From Gonocerus acuteangulatus (lineage: Eukaryota > Arthropoda > Insecta > Hemiptera > Coreidae): a DNA stretch of 64,000 nt. The notes beneath the pieces are model-generated. The model had not been told where the DNA came from and searched no databases. It saw only the letters and a program-made list of their open reading frames with translations. Location of the stretch: NCBI GenBank assembly GCA_946811695.1, contig OX328123.1, positions 119,272,015 through 119,336,014 on the forward strand. Direction: 5' to 3'. The number at the start of each line of letters is the position of its first letter. Positions within the stretch are counted from its first letter, which is position 1. Shown here piece by piece: positions 24,140 through 33,600 of this stretch. Made by a program: the position numbers and the translations under genes.

Positions 24140-24571
24140 GGAATTCAGATGGGAAACCCGCTCTCAATTGCTGTTAGTGGAATAGTGATGAATTGGATTC
24201 TTAATGAAATCATTTCAGAGGTTCCAATTAAGATTCAATTTTTGTACAGATATGTAGACGATCTTATTTTATGTGTAAAGGAGGAGGAAGTGGATAAGCT
24301 TTTAGAAACGTTTAATAACAAATATAATAATATACAATTTACCAAAGAGTTGGAAGCTGATAAAAGATTAAACTTTTTAGACATGGAACTAATCAGAAAT
24401 GAGGATAATTTTATTGAATACAAATGGAAACCAAAGACGTATCATTCAACAAGAATGATTAATTTTTATTCCAATCACCCACTTAATTTCAAAAAGAATA
24501 TTTTATACAATCGGACATTATCAGCTTTGTACAGAACTTCCTCTAAGTATTTTTGCGAAATAAAAAAATAA
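24136..24571 (+). pseudogene. PLE reverse transcriptase, C-terminal part
   Basis: After the TA tract the frame reads GIQMGNPLS (RT motif B) and then RYVDDLILCV (motif C, with the catalytic YVDD near 24253), followed by the palm/thumb segment RLNFLDMELI and a KPKTYHSTRMINFYSNHP block typical of Penelope RTs. Motif A and everything N-terminal are missing: the apparent protein start lies in TA repeats and terminal-repeat sequence. The frame ends at 24569-24571, just after a run of seven A bases. The next reading frame resumes within a few bases, so a single-base change in that run probably split one RT-EN protein. Confidence 0.85.
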
Positions 24572-24572
24572 A

Positions 24573-25529
24573 TTGCGAAATATGTTTCAAGAAAACAACT
24601 ATCCTAAATCATTAATAGAGCAGCAAATAAAAAGGGCAGAAAAACGTATATTGTATACAAAAACACCAACTGAACTTCCGAATAAGCATGACAAATATGA
24701 ATTTAAACCTGAAATTTTTAGCATATCTGACGACTTTTTTAATGACATAGAATGCAAAAGGAAAAGAAAATATTCTGATACTATCACAGAGTCAATGCCA
24801 CCTAAAAAAATTAAATTAGTTTCAGGTTTGCTTAATTATGATACTGAAAATAAAAACAAGCGCAAACGAGATCAAATCGATAAACCTCCCGAATCACAGA
24901 ACAATTCAAAAAAGCGAAAGTTATTACAGACATGTATTCAAAAATTCTTTATGAAAAATACGAATTTAAATAAGCAAATAGCTTTGAATGAGCATTTATT
25001 TTTACAAAAGAGAAAACCGGTTTTAACAAAAGAAAATGACAAAGATGTGAATGAAATAAATAGATTTTTTACTTTTCATTACCATCCTTCAATAGCCAAT
25101 AGACTTAAACAAATATGTAAAGACGTAGGGAAAATAAGTTGGAAATATGGGAACAAAATAGAAAATAGTTTTAGCAATATTAAAGATAAAATTAAACCAA
25201 CAAGTACAAAGAACAATATATACAAAATTCGATGTAACGATTGCAACGCATGCTACATTGGGGAATCGGCACAGCTATTGCAAAAGAGAATCGTGCAACA
25301 CGCAAAAAGCATAGACACAAACGAAAACAGGACAACATTGACAGAACACGCACTAACTTTAAAACATAACTTTAACTTTAAGGACGTTCACATTTTAAAT
25401 AAAGATAGGAACACTTTAAAAAGAAAAATCAAAGAAAATATTTACATAATTAAAAATTCCAACACTGCCATAAATAAAAAAACAGATTTAAAGAATGTGC
25501 ACCAAATTTTCCATAGTATAATAAATTAA
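24573..25529 (+). CDS. PLE C-terminal frame with GIY-YIG endonuclease
   Basis: A 318-codon open frame. Residues 1-50 continue the RT thumb (KSLIEQQIKRAEKRI). Residues ~61-118 form a basic linker with four clusters resembling nuclear localisation signals (KRKRK, PPKKIK, KNKRKRD, KKRKLL). Residues ~165-185 (FTFHYHP) precede the endonuclease. The GIY-YIG nuclease spans about 215-295: IYKIRC at 216-221, CYIGES at 227-232, R239 and a late acidic KENIY. The three cysteines C221, C224 and C227 form the CX2CX2C feature seen before or within PLE nucleases. It would nick target DNA for reverse transcription. The apparent start is probably internal to a longer RT-EN protein. Confidence 0.85.
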   Translation: MRNMFQENNYPKSLIEQQIKRAEKRILYTKTPTELPNKHDKYEFKPEIFSISDDFFNDIECKRKRKYSDTITESMPPKKIKLVSGLLNYDTENKNKRKRDQIDKPPESQNNSKKRKLLQTCIQKFFMKNTNLNKQIALNEHLFLQKRKPVLTKENDKDVNEINRFFTFHYHPSIANRLKQICKDVGKISWKYGNKIENSFSNIKDKIKPTSTKNNIYKIRCNDCNACYIGESAQLLQKRIVQHAKSIDTNENRTTLTEHALTLKHNFNFKDVHILNKDRNTLKRKIKENIYIIKNSNTAINKKTDLKNVHQIFHSIIN

Positions 25530-25958
25530 ACCTCACAAAACAAATTTCACCAATAATCGATACCATGAAAATAGCTAAAGAATCGATACAAACAGCCATA
25601 TAAATTACCACAGATGACTTTTCAGTACTACGCCTGACTCAAGCTAGACAACATGACGAGAGGACTTCTTGATAAGGTAGGATTAAGATTAAGTTTAAAA
25701 ATTATATGTTGAAATGTAAATTATTTAGGGACAGGATATGTATATTAGTGTAAACAATTTAAAGTTTTGGATTTACAAAAGAAATATTGTTACATAGGAA
25801 AGTCCCTGAAGAGGTGCGAAAAGGCACGAAACATGTCGGGCGAAATATAACAAATAAAGCAGTTAATGTGAACAAAGAGTGTACTGCTTTATCGACCCCC
25901 TGCCAGAAAAACAAACAAGAAAAAGTGGAAAATATATATCGGGTCATCTTTCACAAGA

Positions 25959-25962
<4 letters not shown>
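25530..25962 (+). other. PLE 3' region
   Basis: Non-coding A+T-rich tail between the endonuclease stop and the terminal (TA)n, carrying the hammerhead-like motif at 25785-25853. Confidence 0.6.
25785..25853 (+). ncRNA. Hammerhead-ribozyme-like motif (type I, PLE)
   Basis: The core CTGAAGA lies at 25806-25812 and GAAA at 25828-25831, followed by CATG and the cleavage-site triplet GTC ending at 25837. Stem I pairs GTCC (25802-25805) with GGGC (25838-25841) and, across an internal loop, TTGTTA with TAACAA. Stem II is GTGC/GCAC with a GAAAAG loop. Stem III is the self-complementary CATG, as in the short-stem III, dimer-active hammerheads described for Penelope-like elements. One G (25813) is unpaired between core and stem II, so activity may be reduced. 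Confidence 0.75.

Positions 25963-26036
<74 letters not shown>
25963..26036. repeat. (TA)n microsatellite
   Basis: 74-bp TA tract closing the PLE block. Confidence 0.95.
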
Positions 26037-26039
<3 letters not shown>

Positions 26040-26137
26040 TGTGTGTTTGAAAATTTTGTTCATGAATGCTACTCCTACTTTTCTTTGCAATGAGCTTGTT
26101 GTGTTTAACCTTTAATTTGCCCATAATAGATAGTGTT

Positions 26138-26175
26138 TAAGAATTTAAAGTAATGTCTCGTGTTTTATGCTAAGT
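26138..26175 (+). repeat. Right inverted flank of PLE block
   Basis: Inverted counterpart of 23371-23408, about 100 bp outside the closing (TA)n. Confidence 0.75.
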
Positions 26176-27064
26176 GAATTCCAGCTTACATAAAGAAAGC
26201 GTCTATCTGGAAATAAATCAGCCATTTCTGAATGAATATATAACTACAAGACTAATTAACAACTTCACTCAACGAGGGTCAATTTTCTCCTTGCATAGGG
26301 AATGGCTGTTAGTCACGAAGCTCCAATAAATCATGCAGTGGAAGCTAAACGCTTTCTAGGCTAGGGATGAAGAGAAACGCACCGTTTACAGCGAAGCAAC
26401 AGTCTTTTATAGATTAGATCTAAGTAGTCTAAAGGACTTTATCTAATCAGAATAAATTAAGCCTCACATGGATGGTCACAGGGAATAAGTTGGAAATAAG
26501 GTTATAGATATAATTAGGTCGGAAAATGGTCATAATGAGTTAACTGCTGTATGATTATTTCCTAAGAATCATGGACATAAATCATAGCCATGATCGTACT
26601 CGAATTATAAAGATGGGCGTTTTTCCTCTTTTAATTCTCTGTTAAAGAGCTGCGATGAAAAGTTGAGATATGGTACTTCTGTTATTTCCTGTGATGATGG
26701 AACTGCATAATCGAAGGAAAGTTGATTGACAAAGCCAATACATTTGAAATGATGTTATAGATTGAATAGCAAGATTCACTAGGTACATGACGTAGGCTTG
26801 CTACGTACTTTCTTTGAAATATGTCTCGTCAAAATCATATTTCTGTATTTAGAGATTGCGGACATTTTCGCCCATTCCTTATCAGTTACTCGTTTCACGT
26901 GGACTTATGTCTATCTGTGTATCGAATTTCTTCAGTCAAGCTATGAACTGTAGACATATTTTAACAACTACCGAATTCGAATATGAAGTTATAATGTAAA
27001 CATTCCTTTATGCTTAGTAAATTAAGGTACGTATAAGCCACTTTCAGTCTTTCTTTTCTTCAGG
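26176..27064. other. No gene seen
   Basis: A+T-rich; nothing recognised. Confidence 0.5.
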
Positions 27065-27580
27065 TACTCCCTGCCATGCTGCTCCGCCACATGAAGTTCT
27101 CATCTCTGCATCCCAGAGAGTAGGTGGCCTTCCTCTCTTTCTCTTGTGGTTCCGGGGGCATCAGTTTATCACAACCTTGGGCCATTTATCTTACCCTCTT
27201 AATCCCTTACTAGATGGCCTGCCCAAGTCCATTTTTCGTTATGGATAATCCATGCAATGTCAAGGAATCTTGTTTTTCCTTGTATCCACTTTTTGGTTTT
27301 CTTCTCCCTCATTGTGATCTGAAAAATGCACCACTCCATTCCTCTCTCTGTTAGCCTGTTTTCTTATACTTAACATTGATTAACATGTGTTAATAAAAAG
27401 TGTTTACTCAAAGTTTCTTCTTCAACTCAGGAGCTACTTGGGGTCTAAAAGACTGTAACTAAGCAGAGCTTTTCATTCAGCCGAACACCTTATTTCTATG
27501 TTTTTATCTCCTCCAGTCATGAGGTGCCCAAGGAACTTTAAACTGCACATTCTCTCTAATCCTATGCCATTTATTCTCAA
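27065..27580 (-). pseudogene. RTE-like LINE RT C-terminal relic
   Basis: Frame-broken peptide pieces on the - strand follow the order of an RTE-type C-terminus: a CSLKFLGHLMTGGDKNIEIR-like piece (27500-27570), an ITMREKKTKKWIQGKTRFLD piece, IIHNEKWTWAGHL near 27215, and finally RGRPPTLWDAEMR near 27120. The KW-WAGH and RGRP-W motifs are characteristic of that position. Stops and frame changes are frequent. No tail or TSD was found. Confidence 0.65.
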
Positions 27581-27589
27581 AATAACACA

Positions 27590-27888
27590 TAAAAAAATTA
27601 CATTTTACAAAAATTAAATAAATCTTCAAATTATTCTACCGAAGTCGAAATTATATTAGCGGTGACCATATAATTATATTAAACTGTACAAGGTGACTTC
27701 TTTCAAAAATGTCACAATACTGGTTAAATGGCTTGAGCCTTCTCCCAATAATTCTGATAAATTTAACTCCACCATCCACTTTTTCCTCTTCTCCATAAAT
27801 TGGTGGCATTCAGTGATAATGTGTTCTAGAGTAAGGGGAGCATTGTCGCTTGTGAATATGAGGGGACGGGTAGAGCTCTGTAAGTAGA
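27590..27888 (-). pseudogene. I-like LINE pol C-terminal relic
   Basis: SDNAPLTLEHIITEC with a following KRKKWMVEL piece and a final TFLKEVTLYSLI before a stop (27674) matches the C-terminal H-X4-C motif and tail of the RNase H-bearing LINE pols in this window (compare LITVKHILLDC in copy B). The first cysteine pair is lost. The upstream side is joined directly to a SINE fragment. Confidence 0.7.
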
Positions 27889-28003
27889 TAAAAAAGGGAC
27901 AATTTTCCATTAGCGCCGGCACCCCTGGTGCATTAAGGAGCCGTTAGGTGAGAAAATACATGAAAATCTAAAGCGTTAGCCACTAGACCACGGGGAGACC
28001 CTT
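27889..28003 (-). mobile_element. tRNA-derived SINE with A box
   Basis: On the - strand it begins GGGTCTCCCCGTGGTCTAG. The A box TGGTCTAGTGG (27980-27990) fits the pol III consensus and is followed by GCTAACGC, as in a tRNA D arm. The B-box part is deleted; sequence then resumes with the body shared with the SINE at 16997-17141 and the tail start GGCGCTAATGG, which runs straight into the LINE relic. It is internally deleted and unlikely to be transcribed. Confidence 0.75.
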
Positions 28004-28799
28004 TAATAGCTTAGTATTTTAATGAGCCAGATTATTTAATTGTAAATGTTTAAACAATTAAAATTCTACTTCTCTTTCTTTCTCTATAAGTAGAAAATCT
28101 TTTTGTTGTTGTATGTCCTCTCCAAGAGGAAGACCTTCATTTCTGATCCAGAGAGATAAAAGGACACAGAGACCAGAGAAGCTTATCTACAAAAGCATTA
28201 AAGCCGGGCTATAATTCACAGCACTTCATTCATTTCAATAGCTTATGTCTGCATATAAAGCCATTATTTCTGTTGTATATTTATTTCAATAACTTAGACC
28301 GTTAGAGGCAGTCTTTTTGAATTATAGCGCAAAGCTTTATATGCCAGGATTCAACAGGATCATTGGACAGAAGTTATAAGTGCCTTTTCCAAAATATTGC
28401 AGAGCAATTTCTCTTAAACAATTATTACTGAGACGCAGTTTATGAATCGGAGATATGCGTATTACATGTTTCTTCTTCGATGAATTAAGAGACCCATTCA
28501 ATAATTTCTTTAATACTAAAAATATTGTTTCTTAGGAATTTGGAATTGATAGTATTGTGTCATATAGATAGATACATGTTTCGTGTCCCTTAATGTGAAA
28601 AGTAGTCAGACCTAAAGTTACATCTGATTCTGTGCCATCTATCTCCCATTTCAACGAACCCCATACGTTCATAAGTCCTGGAGTCTGCTTCTTGCATGTC
28701 CTACGAAGTCTCAGATACGATGAATTGGAGTTTGATCTTCAATTACTATTTTTTTGTGCTTAGAGACTTTAAATGCTATTTAAATAAATTCAAGTGCCT
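28004..28799. other. No gene seen
   Basis: A+T-rich; nothing recognised. Confidence 0.5.
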
Positions 28800-29128
28800 T
28801 TTTTTTTAGAATTTCAGACAAGGATACATGCAAAAGAAAACGTATCTTTACAGAGAACTACGGATCGAAACCCCGTTTGCATGGTTCTTCCTTTTTTTGT
28901 TAGTACATTTTAAAAATATAATGCAAAATATGGGCAAAGAGGAAACAGTTCCCTTCGAAGGCCTATTTGAGCCCTTAGAAGTGGTTTTTTTTTTCTAATT
29001 TCCAAGGGCACGATTTTGTAGATCTTGACGAGAACTACAACTTTGCCCCTTTGAAAAAGCTTGATATCTCAACCCGTTTAGTTGTTATTTCTCTTGTGGC
29101 CCGCTTATCTGGGCCACCCTGTATAGTT
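28800..29128 (-). mobile_element. DNA-transposon terminal fragment
   Basis: The right edge reads, on the - strand, TACAGGGTGGCCCAGATAAG, a terminus type common for TA-inserting arthropod DNA transposons. It is followed by GGGTTGAGATATCAAGC and GGGGCAAAGTTGTAG modules usual just inside such ends. The matching other end and any transposase are not visible, and the left limit is a guess. Confidence 0.5.
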
Positions 29129-30226
29129 ATATACTTTTTTTGAAGACGACACAATAGCTAACTGGCTGTCAGAGCTTATGATTATAAGAAAATGAGTAGT
29201 ATTGAAGGATTGAATGTTCATCTCACCAAATACTTCGATTTTTGTTACTTACACCTAAAAACCTGTCAGATTGCAATTGTGATGGTAGGAAGATAGTGCT
29301 ATTTAATCATTTTTATTTACTTAACTTTTACCCTCCACTTATTTATAACAAAAATTTTTGGGTTATCTGTAGTTTATCACCCTTTTGTTGGCAGCATAAG
29401 GCTCATGCCTTTTTTTTCGAATGAAAAACCACCAACCCAGGTAGGAAACGACCCTGGACCGTAGACATCCTGCCTCTTCTTAATAAGAATCAATACATGG
29501 AAGAACTGCTATACATTTATTGCTCCTTTATTCACCAATAAATGTGATATACGTAATCACACACGTCACTTATTAGCTTTGAAGTTTCTATAGAGAAACG
29601 CAGATAGAAAATACCTCGTTCGAGATTAATGTACAACTTATTATTAAACAGGTAATAAGTTAAATTATCCTCGAGGGCGAGTATTTAGATAAGGAAGGTA
29701 GTTTTCAACTAAGCTAAGTCCATTAAAAAGTGAAGTGGAGCGTTCCTCTTGATAACATGGATTTTACCTCGTTTAAAGAAAGAATTAGCTTTACTAACTG
29801 GATTAATATTATAGTTATCTTAGAAAAACTTTTCCTCTTTGAATAAGTTTCCACTCCATTCATGGAAGTATTGAACTAATCAGGTCAATCTTACTGATTT
29901 AACTTTAAATTGATCGTTAAATCTCAGCTCAAGATCTTTATAAACTTGTGATTTATCCAATATTATTAAAAAACTTTTCTATTTAGATTGGATTAAGAAC
30001 AATGCGTGCCTTAATTTTACTTTTTTTTTAAATAACTTTGTAATAATACTTACAAACTCAAGAACTTACTATGTACTTTCTTTCGGTATTAATTTTTAAC
30101 GCCAGAGCTCTGCTCGTGTCAATTTCAGTATTGTAACTCTACGTTCTTTTAGTGTATACGATCTAGTTCTGTATTGAACAAATGTTATTTTGACGCTGTA
30201 AATCAAATAAAAACACTTTCAACGAG
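29129..30226. other. No gene seen
   Basis: A+T-rich; nothing recognised. Confidence 0.5.
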
Positions 30227-30490
30227 ATATATCGTTCCTACCATGTCAAACTATCGAGTATGCAAATTGGAGCAAACTAGAGAACGAACATATTCTATGC
30301 ATTGACGAAGTAATATATAAAAAATGGTCTTATTCGATACATTATTTAAGGAAATCATAGCTATTCTAAAGGGGTTAGAGTTTTGACAATTTGTGATAAA
30401 CCATATCGTCCGCAATCCAAGAGCTAACTCTCGAATCCGAAAAACGAGATTTTGCATATTTGATAGTTTGACATGGTGGGGACGATATGC
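30227..30490. mobile_element. Small inverted-repeat element (MITE-like)
   Basis: Terminal inverted repeats of about 40 bp (30227-30268 and 30449-30490) share ACCATGTCAAACTATC and TATGCAAA. The ~180-bp interior has no coding sequence. Non-autonomous; family unknown. Confidence 0.75.
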
Positions 30491-30544
30491 AACTGGTTTC
30501 CAGAAAAAATGTAAACAACTAGAATTTTTATTTCGGGTACTTCA

Positions 30545-30613
30545 GACAGATAAATATTTTTTTTTTTAACGGCGCATTTACATCTTGGTCATTAGCGCCG
30601 ACAGATAAATATT
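30545..30613 (-). mobile_element. Minimal retro-insertion (~41 bp) with TSD
   Basis: The direct repeat GACAGATAAATATT (30545-30558 and 30600-30613) flanks an insert that on the - strand is only the LINE/SINE tail hairpin (GGCGCTAATGACC, spacer, GCGCC) plus an A tract. It is a target-primed insertion truncated to the last ~40 bases. Confidence 0.9.
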
Positions 30614-30631
30614 GTTTGCTTTGGGAGTAGA

Positions 30632-30633
<2 letters not shown>

Positions 30634-30685
<52 letters not shown>
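30634..30685. repeat. (TA)n microsatellite
   Basis: About 52 bp of TA repeats. Confidence 0.95.
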
Positions 30686-30687
<2 letters not shown>

Positions 30688-30688
<1 letters not shown>

Positions 30689-33600
30689 GAATTTTCGTAT
30701 TTCTTTTAAGTAGCTCGAAAACAATTGTAAAATGACGATGAATGGAAGCTGCGAAAGCATAATCAGTGTCTTGCAAAATAATTTCAATGCCTATATTTCC
30801 ATAAGACCACCTAAGTCGCGGAAAACTGTGCTCGAGTATTGAAGTGTCTACAATAGGATTTCCAAATCACACCAAATATAGACATTATACGGAAACTGGC
30901 TAAAATGACATAGCTTTTGTGAGTCGTAGGATTTTTTAGTGAATCGGGTGAAAGACGATTTTTTTTTTTAAAGGATTCCATTAACTAATCGACTTATAAG
31001 GAGGCGAGAAAGCGTAGATAGAGTGAAGGAAAATATTTCTTTAACGTTAAAGATTAAAATGTTAAACTGTCTTTTAGTGATACTATTTAAAAAATTCCCA
31101 AACAATGCGCACAAACATTTGGACTAAAGTTTCACTGACTTTTCCAGTTGAACCCCTCAACGAGGGCATTGGCCGTAAAATTGGTGAAATCAGAAGAGGC
31201 ATTTAACAGAAAATTGTTCATACCAACAACAATTGGAATACTTTATTAGCCCATAAAATGTTGCATTATACCGGTAAGGTTGCCAGAACTGGATGGCCTT
31301 TGGCATCGCTCTCCTTATTGAAGGAATGCGGTAAGGGGGTAGAAACCACAGACACAGGTGTGACAACCGAATGTTCTCCACAATCCCTTTTCAACCTTCG
31401 ATCCATTCTCCCTCTGCCAATTGGCAACACTGACAATTCATTACTTTCAATCTTCCCTCCCCACATATCTTTCAAGAGATTCGAAGGAAGTCGAAAAACT
31501 CTTCCTTCTCTGTCCTTCTATAACGATAAGACTGACATTTAATAAATCATGTTTCTTCAAACTTCCCCTTACTTGTTAATGTTATGTAACACAACAACTT
31601 ATTTTGTTTCTCAGAAATATGGTTTTTGTTACGGGTATTAAAACTTAGGTTTAAGCTGAGGTATATAGTTTTATGCTGTAATGTAAACCCCCACCCCCAA
31701 GAAAAATCCCGTTGTTACTGATGTGCGTTATCTTAAGTCATTCGAGACCGATTGCACGCCTTGAGTGCTATTGCTTTTCGAAGCATAAGACGACCTGCAA
31801 TTACAGTAATGTGTAATTATCAGTTATTATGAGTGAACTAGTCGTCGAAATATGATTTTTCTTAAACTAATGAAATCTTTAAAGTACAGATTACATTCCA
31901 TACATGGTGCTCAATCCACTCATTGCAATAAAAAATTTCCGAAGAGCGAGCTTCACACCCGGTGTACAATAAGTGAATTCACTTATGAAATGGGTAATTT
32001 CCATAGTAAATATGTTTTTTATATATCACAGCAAACAACAATATAAATAAAATAAAATCGATCCTAGGGACCGTGTTCGAGAAAAATAGTCGTCTCGATT
32101 GGCTTAAGGTGCTTTGGAATTCCAAGCACTTTTTGTTCGACGCCGATGATTCTATCGACATTTCATCTGAAATATTTTAGTTTTAGAAATAGTCAAAACA
32201 TTTTAAACAAATGTTTTCATGAAACACCAACTTCTTCGATCCCTTACGCCTACTTGCCAATAAAAACCTGCCCGAAGACATATTAACGCAAACCTATTAT
32301 TAGTTTTGTAAGAGAATTTGATAATCTCTTCTTTTTGAGGCTTGAAATATGTCTCAAGAGACGAGAGCGAGACGTGTTTTTGACTGCTTAGAAGAGTCAC
32401 CATTTTTTAAATTTGTGACACTCTTTGTTGATGTGTTGAATGGTTAGTTTTCACTTAGAGATAATCAGTGTTCTCATTGGAGTGGGATTATTTTACATAT
32501 TAGAGAATGAGGGAAGAATGTCTAATTCTCAGCCCTGCTAACAGCACTTCTCTTCATTGGATCTTCCCAAAGCACTCATGAATTTCCCCGTTCTCTTTGC
32601 TTTCTTCAAGCCAGCTCTCTCCACCATTTCCTGCCAGTATTGTTTGATTTTAATTAAAAAGAGCTGGATATAAATCCAATTTCCGGGGCACCGTTGATAA
32701 AAAATGTTTTCTTTTGATTATGAATTGGTAGGCCTGTTGAAGTTTTTTTTTTTTTTTATTATTTATTTCTGGAACAATCGTTGGTACTTTTGAGTGAGCT
32801 AATTCTGAAATTGAAGAGTTTAATTTTCGTCTGTCAGGATAGTTGCCTGTTACTTACTAATACAGGATTTCACATTCAGAACTAATAATTAACAGTTACA
32901 TTCGTTATTTAATTTGTCCATTTGATCTAAATAACTGAGATATTCTACTACTTCCATCACAGTTCGGAACACTGTATCCATTTTATTTTTTGAAAGTACG
33001 ATTTTACAAAACAATATACCTAAAAGACTTGTAAAACAAGAGATACTTATCAAAGGCAAAATGGAAACTGAAAGTGAACAGCAGGCAACACCCTGGAAAT
33101 TAGAAATCTGGAAAATGTCGAAAGATTCCCGGTATCTCTCTCAAGCTCAACGACATAAGCCGAACCAGCCATTGTTCTTAAATGGGAACATCTTAGTTTC
33201 ACGGCTCATAACAATTCAGAAAATAAACTAACAGCAAATGCAGTTAAATATATATCTGTAATAGCATAAAAAAATGGGGGAATAGTTTTACCACTAGTTT
33301 ACGCCAAAGGGGAAAACAAGCATAAACAATAACATAAACAAGCAATCAATTGATAAATTGAATACTTTATTTAATTGTAATTAAATTGATAAGAAGTTTG
33401 CTGAAGTGGAAATATGACTTAAAAATCTTCGAATTGATGTACCCAAATGGGAAAAATGGTCAGTAAACGGTTAATTATCATCAACTTAAACGTTATCAGA
33501 TTAAGAGTCCTAAAGCATCTTTAGGGTCTTGTTTTCTTTATTTTTTTTAAGAAAGAAAAAAAAAGTTACAAATGTCTAAATCTGTAGCTTAAAGAAAAAA

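Larger units (their letters stand above)
23409..26036 (+). mobile_element. Penelope-like element (PLE), rearranged
   Basis: The block contains, in order: inverted pseudo-LTR-type segments (left arm 23452-23790, right arm 23884-24099), a (TA)n tract, the C-terminal part of a PLE reverse transcriptase (24136-24571), a frame with a GIY-YIG endonuclease (24573-25529), and a ~430-bp tail with a hammerhead-ribozyme-like motif (25785-25853), ending in (TA)n (25963-26036). RT plus GIY-YIG plus hammerhead is diagnostic for EN+ Penelope-like elements. The RT N-terminal half is absent, so this copy is defective. Confidence 0.9.

Noticed and set aside
31258..31542. 94-codon + frame with an overlapping antisense frame
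   Set aside because: Locally GC-richer, which keeps both strands open; no recognised motif, so not called a gene.
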